From assembly GCF_000243155.2 (NCBI RefSeq), contig NC_018017.1, positions 558,001 to 622,000 on the forward strand: 64,000 nt of DNA, written 5' to 3'. Origin of the DNA: Desulfitobacterium dehalogenans ATCC 51507 (GTDB taxonomy: Bacteria > Bacillota > Desulfitobacteriia > Desulfitobacteriales > Desulfitobacteriaceae). The translations under genes and the position numbers were made by a program. The notes beneath the pieces are model-generated. The model was not told the DNA's origin, did no database searches, and saw nothing but the letters and a program-made list of their open reading frames with translations. Of the stretch, positions 52,642-60,996 are shown piece by piece. Within the stretch, counting starts at the first letter, position 1; each line of letters begins with the position of its first letter.

Positions 52642-52868
52642 TTATTCATTCTTTGCTTGTTTCTCGAAGTATTCATTTTGCAGAAGACCCATATGAATGA
52701 TGTCATGCCATTCACCATCTCTAAATAGACTTTGTGATAAACATCTAAAGATGGGCTGGTGGAATGCATAACTTCCACATCATTTCTCCACTTATGATAA
52801 AGTTCTGTGTCTTCCTTTGTCATCTTTCTTAGTTTCACCCTTGATGATTCAAACAGCATAACGATCAC
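52642..52868 (-). pseudogene. GNAT acetyltransferase with its middle deleted
   Basis: The first part reads a GNAT start (SSRVKLRKMTKEDTELYHKW). After about 45 residues a deletion and frame change join it to the family's C-terminal end (LFRDGEWHDIIHMGLLQNEY, in another frame). Both ends are present but about 110 central residues, including the acetyl-CoA site, are missing. It follows a TetR gene on the same strand. Confidence 0.75.
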
Positions 52869-52871
52869 TCA

Positions 52872-53495
52872 TTAGTTTGCGGATTTAGGATTGATTAATT
52901 TTTCTAAAGAGAAAAGCAAGACAGATAATTGATCCTTTACTTTTGTTTGTTCAGGCCCTAACTGAAACGTGTCCAACATTAAACCGTTTATAAAGGATAG
53001 GAGATACCTCGCAATAGAACGAGTGGATTGTTGTGGTCTAAATTCTCCTCTATGCATTCCTTCATTTAAAACTTCTTCTATAGCTTCGATGGTTCGATTG
53101 TAGCGTTCAGAAATGTAAGGGGAATTATCTTTATTATTTGCGTTTTTAGATGATAAAAAGAATTCCGCTTTTGCATAGAGCAATGTTTGGTCAATTGCCT
53201 CAATATAAATTTGCTGTTCTTTAACCCAGTTTTTTAATTGTGGCCATAGTGGACTTTCATCAGATGTCACAAAATAGTAAATGTCTTTTTGGTCATCATA
53301 TTTTAATACTTCGATAAAAACGTGATTAATATTATTGAAATAACTATACAATGCACCTCTGGATATTCCGGCTTTGTCCATAATATCCTGCATAGATGTG
53401 CGAACAAATCCTTTCTCGATAAACACCTTCTTGGCTGCTTCTATCAACTCTCTTTCTCTCTCTTTTTTATAGTCTTCACTAACTTTTGGTGACAT
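52872..53495 (-). CDS. TetR-family regulator
   Basis: A 207-residue protein with an N-terminal TetR HTH (IEAAKKVFIEKGFVRTSMQD, then IMDKAGISRGALYSYFNNIN) and a helical ligand domain. The ATG at 53495 follows GGAGGTGGG; earlier in-frame starts overlap that site. A paired palindrome at 53535-53591 immediately upstream is a likely operator. The adjacent acetyltransferase is dead, so the natural target may be elsewhere. Confidence 0.88.
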   Translation of the reverse strand: MSPKVSEDYKKERERELIEAAKKVFIEKGFVRTSMQDIMDKAGISRGALYSYFNNINHVFIEVLKYDDQKDIYYFVTSDESPLWPQLKNWVKEQQIYIEAIDQTLLYAKAEFFLSSKNANNKDNSPYISERYNRTIEAIEEVLNEGMHRGEFRPQQSTRSIARYLLSFINGLMLDTFQLGPEQTKVKDQLSVLLFSLEKLINPKSAN

Positions 53496-53534
53496 AAAGC
53501 CCACCTCCATAATGAATGACAAAATGCATAGAAT

Positions 53535-53591
53535 AAACTATACACTACTGTCGTTTATATTATAGATTATACCGACACTAGTGTATAGTTT
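53535..53591. promoter_or_regulatory. Double TetR operator
   Basis: AAACTATACACTACTGTCG and its inverted partner (CGACACTAGTGTATAGTTT) are separated by 19 AT-rich bases, with one difference between arms. Each arm holds its own ACACTA-N-TGT palindrome, so this looks like two operator sites flanking a promoter. Confidence 0.75.
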
Positions 53592-53633
53592 CAAACCTTT
53601 TATATTAATAACATGGGGCAGCCAGTCATAAAA

Positions 53634-53665
53634 AAACCACATTCTTATGAAAAAGAATGTGGTTT
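53634..53665. terminator. Terminator of the second TetR gene
   Basis: AAACCACATTCTT pairs with AAGAATGTGGTTT around a short loop, with A7 on the left that reads as T7 on the minus strand. Confidence 0.88.
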
Positions 53666-53668
53666 AAG

Positions 53669-54268
53669 TTATACAAAGCAGCAATCGTCAGAGCATAGCG
53701 AATACCGATCCCCATTTTCCTGCTCATCCGGTATAAAATATCTCCTGAATTCCGAGGGCAATACAGCATTCATGACTTCCATAAGATCCTTGATAGGCTC
53801 CTCAGCCCCTTCTAAAATCCAGATAACCGTAATCTCCAAGTTTCCATAAACACAGGCCTCTATCTTTTTCCTGACCTTCCAGTCGTGAATATCTACCTTA
53901 TTTTTCTTCAAAACACCAAGAAAAAAATCCATACTTATAGTAAAGATATAATTCTTCAGGGAGTTCACATCCGATGACCGGATGGCATTTTGGAATAACT
54001 TTAGGTTGTCTTTCAACTCTTGATACAGCTGATACTGAGTATCCCGCCAAGGAATGCCCTCATCAAAGCGAAACAAGGTATTCTCCAGAATCTTTTTATA
54101 GTTTGAATTCAGCAAATCATACTTATCGGTATAGTATCGGTAAAAAGTAGCCCGGCTTACGCCCGATGCCTTAATGATGTCGGTAACCGAAAGCTTATCA
54201 ATGGTTTTCTTGTGAAGCAATTCGCTTAATCCCTTAAAGAGCAGCGCCTCCGATATATTTTGTTCCAT
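53669..54268 (-). CDS. TetR-family regulator (second)
   Basis: About 199 residues. The HTH (IDKLSVTDIIKASGVSRATF, then YRYYTDKYDLL) is at the N terminus, followed by a helical domain resembling TetR_C types. The third of three adjacent ATGs has the best spacing from GAGGAGG. It is divergent from the Tat flavoprotein operon, with a perfect 20-base palindrome between them. It therefore probably represses that operon and itself, releasing when a flavoprotein substrate or related compound binds. Confidence 0.88.
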   Translation of the reverse strand: MEQNISEALLFKGLSELLHKKTIDKLSVTDIIKASGVSRATFYRYYTDKYDLLNSNYKKILENTLFRFDEGIPWRDTQYQLYQELKDNLKLFQNAIRSSDVNSLKNYIFTISMDFFLGVLKKNKVDIHDWKVRKKIEACVYGNLEITVIWILEGAEEPIKDLMEVMNAVLPSEFRRYFIPDEQENGDRYSLCSDDCCFV

Positions 54269-54413
54269 CATCATTCCTCCTCAGAGCGACCTGATCCTCT
54301 TATGACAGCTCAATCCAACTTGGCTAATTCAATTATAGGAAGATTGAGACCGATAATCAAGCTATTCCCAGGCAAGTAGTCCCCAAGGACGCTGATAAAG
54401 GTGAGACATACTC

Positions 54414-54443
54414 GGCAATTTGTCTCATATGAGACAAACTGCC
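54414..54443. promoter_or_regulatory. Operator palindrome between TetR and flavoprotein genes
   Basis: TTTGTCTCATATGAGACAAA (54419-54438) is a perfect 20-base palindrome, extended by GGCA on the left and TGCC on the right. A further half-site GTGAGACA lies at 54401-54408. Confidence 0.78.
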
Positions 54444-54523
54444 CGGCTTGTTTCTATGCGCACAAGGAAAGGTGGATTAGAATAGAAGGGAAAAGGGAAA
54501 TAAAGTACAAGGAGACCAAAGTT

Positions 54524-56053
54524 ATGATTTCAAGAAGAGATTTTGTTAAGCGTGCCGCAGCCGGTGCCGTAGGCGTAGCAACGGTAGGTATTCTCGGCGG
54601 CTGTACTCAGGGGGCAGCATCGACCTCCAATGAAGTAAAATGGGATAAAGAGGCAGATGTAGTGATCGTCGGCGGAGGAGGTACCGGACTGGCGGCGGCT
54701 CTCCAGGCTGCCCTGGATGGTGCCAAGGTCTTAACGCTGGAAAAAGGAGGAGTAGCGGGGGGGACCACCAACTTTTCCGGTGGAGTTATGCAGGCAGCGG
54801 GTACGGATGCCCAAAAGCAATATACTTCCTATCAGGATGACACTCCGGAGAAGCACTATAAGCTGTGGCTTAAAGCCGGCGAAGGGGCGGTTGACGAAGA
54901 ACTTGTGAAGGATCTGGCTTATCAAGCGCCGGAGCATATACAATGGCTGACAGATACGGTAGGCCTTAAATGGACAAGTGTCTACGGGCATTCTCATATT
55001 CCCTATGTAGAGGACTCTTTCTTTGCTGACCGCATTCATGTCTATGAGAACGGGGGCGGAATCGGCAGCGGTACCATCCTTACCAAGGCTCTTTTAAAGG
55101 CAGCCGAGGAAAAAGGCGCACTGATCGAATATGAAACTGAAGTAACCGGACTTCTGACCAATGAAAAGGGCGAAGTGATTGGTGTTACTGCCAGACAGAA
55201 GGATGCTGAAATAAAAGTAAAAGCGAACAAAGGAGTCATCTTAGCGGCGGCAAGTATCGATCAGAATAAAGAAATGGCGAAAGCATTAAGCCCCCAGCAG
55301 TATTGGGATCTGACAACTCAACAATGTCTGTGCACTCCTACCAATACAGGTGATGGAATCCGTATGGCTATGGAAATCGGCGCAGCAGTATGCGGGTTTG
55401 GCGGAACCATCGATTTTTGTGCCAAAACGGGGGCTGCTACAGATAACCGGGTACCCTTATTTCCATCCTTTATCGTCAACCAAAAAGGAAGGCGGTTCGT
55501 TTGCGAAGACGCAACCTATGCCTACCATTATCGGGCCATTTTCCAGCAAGAGAAGCAATTGGACGGCCCAACCTTCATGATCTTTGGAGAGAGCAGCCTC
55601 TCGGCAGAGAAGGCGCCCTGGACCAAAGAAAGTGTTGCTAAAGATGTGACCGACGGTGTGGTGTTTAAAGCAGATAGCATAGAAGAACTGGCTGGATTGA
55701 TTGCCGTGGACCCGGCAAATCTCGCTTCCGCATTGGCAACCTGGAATTCCGATATGCAAAAAAACAAGGATAACCAGTTTGACAGAAAGACAGGACTGAA
55801 GCCCATCACAGGGCCCTTCTATGCCTATAAAAATGTTGCCGCCAACCTGGGTTCGCTGGGCGGTGTAAAGATTAATGTGGATGGTCAGGTACTCCGGCCC
55901 AACGGTGAAGTCATTCCCCGCCTGTATGCAGGCGGACTGAATGCGGGAGGATGGATAGGACCCTACTATCCGGGCTCCGGGACGGCAATTATGGGTACCG
56001 TTCACTGGGGACGCAAAGCGGGCGGTCATGCTGCGAAATTAACTTCTATTTAG
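54524..56053 (+). CDS. Tat-exported FAD flavoprotein (fumarate-reductase/flavocytochrome c type)
   Basis: This 509-residue protein starts with a twin-arginine signal and lipobox (MISRRDFVKRAAAGAVGVAT, then GILGGC), so it is folded in the cytoplasm and anchored outside. FAD-binding motifs are DVVIVGGGGTGLAAALQAAL near residue 45 and PRLYAGGLNAGGWIGPYYPG near the end. The central capping region fits FAD_binding_2 reductases acting on fumarate-like or other unsaturated acids. It has no heme motifs, and the next gene encodes a FMN lipoprotein that could deliver electrons. The ATG at 54524 follows AAGGAGA. It ends in TAG. Confidence 0.88.
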   Translation: MISRRDFVKRAAAGAVGVATVGILGGCTQGAASTSNEVKWDKEADVVIVGGGGTGLAAALQAALDGAKVLTLEKGGVAGGTTNFSGGVMQAAGTDAQKQYTSYQDDTPEKHYKLWLKAGEGAVDEELVKDLAYQAPEHIQWLTDTVGLKWTSVYGHSHIPYVEDSFFADRIHVYENGGGIGSGTILTKALLKAAEEKGALIEYETEVTGLLTNEKGEVIGVTARQKDAEIKVKANKGVILAAASIDQNKEMAKALSPQQYWDLTTQQCLCTPTNTGDGIRMAMEIGAAVCGFGGTIDFCAKTGAATDNRVPLFPSFIVNQKGRRFVCEDATYAYHYRAIFQQEKQLDGPTFMIFGESSLSAEKAPWTKESVAKDVTDGVVFKADSIEELAGLIAVDPANLASALATWNSDMQKNKDNQFDRKTGLKPITGPFYAYKNVAANLGSLGGVKINVDGQVLRPNGEVIPRLYAGGLNAGGWIGPYYPGSGTAIMGTVHWGRKAGGHAAKLTSI

Positions 56054-56086
56054 ACCATAATTTATCATCATGTAAGGAGTTTAGAA

Positions 56087-56518
56087 ATGAGAAAGAACAA
56101 ATATGTCTTGATATTATCCCTGTCCCTTGTCCTGGTTATTGCTGCAGGATGCAGTTCAAGCCCCGCGGCTGCAGACAAACCGGCTGAGAATGGTTCAGCC
56201 GCCGTATCGAAGGAATCACCCGCTGCCAACGAAGGCCCGGCAGCCGTCAGTTATAAAGACGGCACCTATGAAGGAACCAGTGACGCAGGAATACATCCGG
56301 GTTTAAAGGTCTCTGTGGTGGTGAAAGATGGGAAGATTGCAGAGGTTAATGTGGTTGAACACCAGGAGACTGATGGAATCGGTAGCATTGCCATCGAAAA
56401 GCTTCCTTCACTGATTGTAGAGGCCCAGTCCACGGAAGTGGATTCGGTCACCGGAGCCAGCCTGAGCTCAGGTGCGATCAAGGAAGCTGTCAATAAGGCA
56501 TTGGAACAAGCTAAATAA
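56087..56518 (+). CDS. FMN-binding lipoprotein
   Basis: This 143-residue protein has a lipoprotein signal (ILSLSLVLVIAAGCSSS), an Ala/Pro-rich linker, and one FMN_bind domain (YKDGTYEGTSDAGIHPGLKV) with DSVTGASLSSGAIKEAV near residue 118. That motif carries FMN linked to Thr by ApbE-type transferase. It would pass electrons to the upstream flavoprotein outside the membrane. The gene lies 33 bases downstream, in the same frame, behind its own GTAAGGAG site. Confidence 0.9.
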   Translation: MRKNKYVLILSLSLVLVIAAGCSSSPAAADKPAENGSAAVSKESPAANEGPAAVSYKDGTYEGTSDAGIHPGLKVSVVVKDGKIAEVNVVEHQETDGIGSIAIEKLPSLIVEAQSTEVDSVTGASLSSGAIKEAVNKALEQAK

Positions 56519-56570
56519 TGAGTGCTTGCAATTAGAATAGTAGATTTTTAACAATAGTGTCTAGAACTTG

Positions 56571-56599
56571 ATGCCCAGGGAATACAAAACCCTGGGCAT
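56571..56599. terminator. Terminator of the flavoprotein operon
   Basis: ATGCCCAGGG pairs with CCCTGGGCAT and TTTTT follows after a few bases. Confidence 0.88.
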
Positions 56600-56702
56600 T
56601 TGCCTTTTTGATAGGGAAAAAGCATTGACCTGAAGGTCTAATCGTGTTAGACTTCACTTAGTCTAATGGCATTCAACCAAAATTCAAGGGAGGACTTATC
56701 TT

Positions 56703-57065
56703 ATGGAACAGTATAAGCTTGGGGAAATGGAGCAAAAATTTGCTGATTTGATTTGGCTCCATGCCCCTATTCCTTCCGGGGAGCTTGTCAAGCTGTGCGA
56801 GAGGGAACTGAGCTGGAAGAAGTCCACCACTTATACCATGCTCAAGCGGCTTTGCGACCGGGGGATATTTGAAAATCAAAAAGGCAGGGTTACAGCCCTG
56901 ATGAGCAGGGAAGATTTCACAGCGGCACAGGGGGAGCAGTTTTTGAGCGAAACCTTTGGAGGTTCTCTGCCCCGGTTTTTTGCGGCGTTCACCCGCAGAA
57001 ACAAATTAAGTGCGAAAGAAATCCGTGAGCTGCAGCGGCTCATTGACGAGCATAAGGAGGGGTAA
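56703..57065 (+). CDS. BlaI/MecI-family repressor
   Basis: This 120-residue winged-helix protein (LGEMEQKFADLIWLHAPIPS, then KKSTTYTMLKRLCDRGIF) fits Penicillinase_R repressors. A BlaR1-type sensor with a metallopeptidase domain follows two bases downstream, and in known systems that sensor triggers repressor cleavage. GTCTAATGGC and TTAGACTTCACTTAGTCTAA-type repeats just upstream near 56638-56666 may be its operators. No beta-lactamase gene is next to it. Confidence 0.9.
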   Translation: MEQYKLGEMEQKFADLIWLHAPIPSGELVKLCERELSWKKSTTYTMLKRLCDRGIFENQKGRVTALMSREDFTAAQGEQFLSETFGGSLPRFFAAFTRRNKLSAKEIRELQRLIDEHKEG

Positions 57066-57067
57066 TT

Positions 57068-58525
57068 ATGCAGGAGGAACTATTCTTACAGGTACTCAAC
57101 ATGAGTTTTACCGGGAGTGTGGTCATCCTGTGTGTAGTGCTCATGCGGCTTTTGCTCAGAAAGGCGCCGAAGGTTTTTTCCTACGCCCTTTGGAGTGTTG
57201 TGCTTTTTCGTTTGGTTTGCCCCTTTTCCTTTGAGAGTGCCTTAAGTTTATTGCCGGTGAATTCCGAACCCATTCCATCCGATATTGTTTATGCGGCCAT
57301 GCCCCAGGTCCATACCGGGATTGGGGCGGCGGACCGGGTTATCAGCTCGTCCCTGCCCGGGGCGGTTCCCTATGCAAGCATTAATCCTCTGCAGATCTGG
57401 GTCTTTTTGGGGTCCCTACTGTGGCTTTGGGGCATTGCTGCTCTTCTTCTGTACAGCATTTTCTCCCTTATAGGTTTAAAAAGGCGGCTGGGAACCGCGG
57501 TCCATGATAAGGAGAACATATACCTCTGTGCAGACATCGATACCCCCTTTGTGATGGGGGTGATCCGTCCCAAGATTTATTTGCCGGATTCACTTTCCGG
57601 CACGGAGAAGGAGTATATTCTGCTCCATGAGCAGACCCATATCCGGCGGATTGATCATGTGGTCAAGATCCTGAGCTTTTTTGTGCTCTGCATCCATTGG
57701 TTTAATCCCCTGGTGTGGGCGGCTTTTTTCCTTTCCGGCAGGGACATGGAGATGTCCTGCGACGAGGCAGTCATTAAGAAGCTGGGCAATGAGGTGAAAA
57801 AAGAGTATTCTTCCTCCCTGCTTGCTCTTGCCACGGGCAGGCGTATCGTGGGCGGCACTCCCCTGGCCTTTGGAGAGGGTGATACCAAGGGGCGGATTAT
57901 GAATGTGCTCAACTATAAAAAGCCCGCCTTCAGGGTCTTGTTGGTTGCTTTTATGGCCGTGATCATCCTGGGCCTGGGGCTGATGGCTAATCCCAAGGTA
58001 GGGGAGAACTTCACCGGTGCCGTCTATAGTGTAGATGAGATTCTCTACGATGCACCCCAGTATTCCTTTACTTACACCACGGACAGCGCCCCTCAGTACA
58101 ACATTTCTGCCGACTATGTGCTGTTTCGCAAGGAGATTTCCGATCAGGACTGGGTCATGCTCGGCAGTCTTTATAAATATCCCCTTACCCGTCAGGAGCA
58201 GTATAGGCTCTTTAATCCTCTGAACAACAAAGCTCATGAAAATCTGGATAAGGTGAAAACCATTTACCGGGCGGATCTTAAGGATAAAAACCAGACCTTT
58301 ATTCTTGTCATGGAACAAAAAAACGGCGATGTACTCTTGGCCCATGGCTATGATCATTCTGGAAGTCCTCACGTCCGCTGGCTGTTTCGCTTGAATAAGG
58401 CTGCCGAGCCTGAGGCAAATGAGCAGGCTAACCAACCAAAGCCCCAGGGTGATACTGCTTTCGGTACCACAAACGCGGAGCCTGTGGAGAAGGTTCAGGG
58501 CCACAGTACCCTGAAAAAGACCTGA
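57068..58525 (+). CDS. BlaR1/MecR1-family M56 sensor metallopeptidase
   Basis: A 485-residue membrane protein. Hydrophobic segments at the N terminus precede the M56 domain with its zinc motif LLHEQTHIRRIDH near residue 183 and a second Glu in SCDEAVIKKLG. After a further membrane segment (LLVAFMAVIILGLGLM) an extracellular domain of about 190 residues does not look like the usual penicillin-binding sensor of BlaR1. It is coupled to the BlaI gene. The signal it senses is probably not a beta-lactam. Confidence 0.87.
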   Translation: MQEELFLQVLNMSFTGSVVILCVVLMRLLLRKAPKVFSYALWSVVLFRLVCPFSFESALSLLPVNSEPIPSDIVYAAMPQVHTGIGAADRVISSSLPGAVPYASINPLQIWVFLGSLLWLWGIAALLLYSIFSLIGLKRRLGTAVHDKENIYLCADIDTPFVMGVIRPKIYLPDSLSGTEKEYILLHEQTHIRRIDHVVKILSFFVLCIHWFNPLVWAAFFLSGRDMEMSCDEAVIKKLGNEVKKEYSSSLLALATGRRIVGGTPLAFGEGDTKGRIMNVLNYKKPAFRVLLVAFMAVIILGLGLMANPKVGENFTGAVYSVDEILYDAPQYSFTYTTDSAPQYNISADYVLFRKEISDQDWVMLGSLYKYPLTRQEQYRLFNPLNNKAHENLDKVKTIYRADLKDKNQTFILVMEQKNGDVLLAHGYDHSGSPHVRWLFRLNKAAEPEANEQANQPKPQGDTAFGTTNAEPVEKVQGHSTLKKT

Positions 58526-58529
58526 AAGC

Positions 58530-58708
58530 GTAGCTTTACGCACAAGAGCGAAGGATTTTAGCGGAGGGGCGTCTGGGTTAACGAGGCTTTCTTAACACAG
58601 CGGAGCCACTGGTTCACATCAGGTATTACCTGGAGGTTTGGCGGAGCTGCTAAGAAAGCGAGTTGACCAGCCCTGGAGCTAATAAGTGAGCGGTGTGCGT
58701 AAAGCTAC
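58530..58708. repeat. 179-nt self-complementary element
   Basis: The ends GTAGCTTTACGCACA and TGTGCGTAAAGCTAC pair perfectly. Inner segments continue the pairing: GCTTTCTTA with TAAGAAAGC, CAGCGGAG with GGCGGAGCTG partly, and CAGGTA-TTACCTG at the tip. The whole folds into one long interrupted hairpin. There is no coding frame. It may be a MITE-like element or a structured RNA. It starts five bases after blaR. Confidence 0.75.
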
Positions 58709-58828
58709 ACGACCCTAGGAATCTTTTTCATCCTATGCTTGTTCCCTATGTCAGAAACCACCAGCGTTAGATTCCTGTCCCTATAGGCGTCTATAGCTTT
58801 GATTATCGAAATAGTAGGAGGACCATTC

Positions 58829-59560
58829 ATGAAAAAGATTCTAGCAATAGCTCTGACTACCCTTATGCTTACGGGCATAGTGGGGTGTACTCAAAACACA
58901 GATTCCCCGGAAACCAACATATCTCAGGAAAACACCGACCCTGCGAAGGAAACGGAAGATCCCCAGGATCCTGAAACGGATCCGGTGACAGACCCGAATA
59001 CCCCCGTAACCAATGATAATAACACTTCCGGTGACAATACCGCCCCTCAGGAAAGCAAGCCGTCTACGAACACCCCTCCCCCCAAGAATACGGCTCCCAG
59101 CAAACCACAAGAGACAGTGACACCTCCGAAAACCCCTCCTGCGCCGACTTCTCCCCCGGAGTCAAGCAAGCCCTCCGAGGGGAATACAGCGGCAACTCTT
59201 GAGGATAAGATGACTAAGCTGCTCACAGGGGTCAAGATAGATGTACTAACCGGTGACACGGAAGTTACGGCGGATCGGTTTGCCTGGTATTTCGGCATCG
59301 ACCCCATCGAGGGAGCGGAAGGATTGGCATCTGAAGCTATGATTAGTTCCGTCGCCCATTCCATCGCTTTGTTGCAGCTGCCTGAGGGTGTGGACCCGGC
59401 CAAAACTGCGGCTGCCATAGAACAAAAGATCGATCCCCGCAAATGGATTTGCGTACAGGCTGAAAAGACCGTTGTCAAGCATAAGGGGAATCTGATCCTG
59501 GTGATTATGTCCCATAAGGATATTGCCGATGCAGTTGCCGCCAATTTTGATGCCCTTTAA
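58829..59560 (+). CDS. DUF4358 lipoprotein
   Basis: About 243 residues from the ATG at 58829 (AGGAGG upstream). A lipoprotein signal (ILAIALTTLMLTGIVGC) and a long Pro/Thr/Asp-rich linker lead to a folded domain of about 110 residues (DVLTGDTEVTADRFAWYFGI; IALLQLPEGVDPAKTAAAI) matching DUF4358. It precedes MBOAT and DHHW genes in a tight operon, a common Clostridial arrangement, so it probably helps export-linked acylation of a cell-surface polymer. Confidence 0.83.
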   Translation: MKKILAIALTTLMLTGIVGCTQNTDSPETNISQENTDPAKETEDPQDPETDPVTDPNTPVTNDNNTSGDNTAPQESKPSTNTPPPKNTAPSKPQETVTPPKTPPAPTSPPESSKPSEGNTAATLEDKMTKLLTGVKIDVLTGDTEVTADRFAWYFGIDPIEGAEGLASEAMISSVAHSIALLQLPEGVDPAKTAAAIEQKIDPRKWICVQAEKTVVKHKGNLILVIMSHKDIADAVAANFDAL

Positions 59561-59572
59561 GGAGACCTCTTT

Positions 59573-60985
59573 ATGCTTTTTTCCAGCATCAGCTTTTTGT
59601 ATGTCTTTCTGCCCATAGTACTCCTCAGTTACTTCCTTGTGCCCTATGGAGTGAAAAATGTCGTCTTATTAGGGGCCAGCTTAATCTTCTATTTTGCGGG
59701 AGAGCCCATCTATACGGTACTGCTCATCATTTCCACCCTCTCCGCTTATCTTCACGGCCTGTATATCGAAGCTCATCGGGGGTTAAGGAGAGCAAAAGCC
59801 GCCCTGGCCTCCTCGATACTAATCAATCTCGGCATACTGGGTTTTTTCAAGTATGCCGATTTCTTTATTGCCAATTGGAATGGACTGACCGGAGGGGAGA
59901 TCTCCCTGCTGCAGATAGCTCTCCCCCTGGGCATCAGTTTCTATACCTTCCAGACCATGAGTTATGCCATCGACGTTTATAGGGGGGAAGTCAAAGCAGA
60001 ACGGAGTCTGGTGAATCTCGCGACTTATGTCTCCCTTTTTCCCCAGTTGGTGGCGGGGCCCATCGTAAGGTACAGCACCGTAGAAGAGGATCTCCGCCGC
60101 CGAACTCACGGCATGACGGACATAGCCTTGGGTATCCGCCGTTTTGTGATTGGGCTGGCCAAGAAGGTGATCATTGCCAACAGCATGGGGGAGCTCTGCG
60201 CTGTCTTTCAGCTCTCTGATGAGAAGAGTGTGCTTTTTTACTGGATCTATGCCCTTGCCTTTACTCTGCAGATCTACTTTGATTTTTCCGGCTATAGTGA
60301 TATGGCTATCGGCTTGGGCCGCATCTTCGGCTTTCGGTTTCCTGAAAACTTCAATTATCCTTATATTTCCCGTTCCATCACCGAGTTTTGGCGGCGCTGG
60401 CATATCAGTCTCAGCTCCTGGTTTCGGGATTATGTCTATATCCCCCTGGGGGGGAATCGGGTTTCCTTGGGGAAAGGGGTCCGCAACATCCTGATCGTCT
60501 GGTTCTTGACAGGGTTTTGGCATGGAGCGGAATGGAACTTTATCCTCTGGGGACTGCTGTTTGGGCTGTTGCTGCTCATGGAAAAGCTCTTCCTGAACCG
60601 ATTCCTGGAGAAGCTCCCTGACGGATTCCGCAGAGTATATACGATGTTTTTCATCGTCTGCAGCTTCGTCCTTTTCAATGCTACGGGACTATCAGGGGCT
60701 TTGCAGGATTTTCAAGGGATGTTCGGGGTACTTCCCTTACCCCTTTGGAATGAGGTCACCCTGTATTATTTAAAGGACTATGCCTTTTTGCTGGGGATTT
60801 CTCTCGTTGGCGCCACACCGTGGCTGAAAAATCTGTTGGTCAAAGTACAGTCCCGCTCCAAGGGTGCGACTGCTGCTGCTACTCTTTTATGGGCGGAGCC
60901 CATCGTCTTGACCGGCCTTCTTTTGCTTGTCAGCGCTTATTTGGTGGACGGGTCCTTTAACCCATTTTTATATTTTCGTTTTTAA
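59573..60985 (+). CDS. MBOAT-family O-acyltransferase (AlgI-like)
   Basis: This 470-residue integral membrane protein belongs to the AlgI branch of MBOAT. It has SFYTFQTMSYAIDVYRGE near residue 123, FPQLVAGPIVRY near residue 158, FDFSGYSDMAIGLGRIFGF near residue 236, and the catalytic His in TGFWHGAEWNFILWG near residue 312. AlgI proteins move acyl groups across the membrane onto surface polysaccharides. The operon partner DHHW protein probably completes the transfer outside. GGAGACCTC precedes the ATG. Confidence 0.92.
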   Translation: MLFSSISFLYVFLPIVLLSYFLVPYGVKNVVLLGASLIFYFAGEPIYTVLLIISTLSAYLHGLYIEAHRGLRRAKAALASSILINLGILGFFKYADFFIANWNGLTGGEISLLQIALPLGISFYTFQTMSYAIDVYRGEVKAERSLVNLATYVSLFPQLVAGPIVRYSTVEEDLRRRTHGMTDIALGIRRFVIGLAKKVIIANSMGELCAVFQLSDEKSVLFYWIYALAFTLQIYFDFSGYSDMAIGLGRIFGFRFPENFNYPYISRSITEFWRRWHISLSSWFRDYVYIPLGGNRVSLGKGVRNILIVWFLTGFWHGAEWNFILWGLLFGLLLLMEKLFLNRFLEKLPDGFRRVYTMFFIVCSFVLFNATGLSGALQDFQGMFGVLPLPLWNEVTLYYLKDYAFLLGISLVGATPWLKNLLVKVQSRSKGATAAATLLWAEPIVLTGLLLLVSAYLVDGSFNPFLYFRF

Positions 60986-60996
60986 GGAGGAGAGCC

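Noticed and set aside
57590-58543. Long minus-strand open frame (317 codons) opposite blaR
   Set aside because: It mirrors the real BlaR1 gene, which has clear motifs and a ribosome site; the minus-strand product matches no family.
59819-60523. Minus-strand open frame of 234 codons opposite the MBOAT gene
   Set aside because: Shadow of a well-supported acyltransferase gene; composition and motifs do not look like a protein family.
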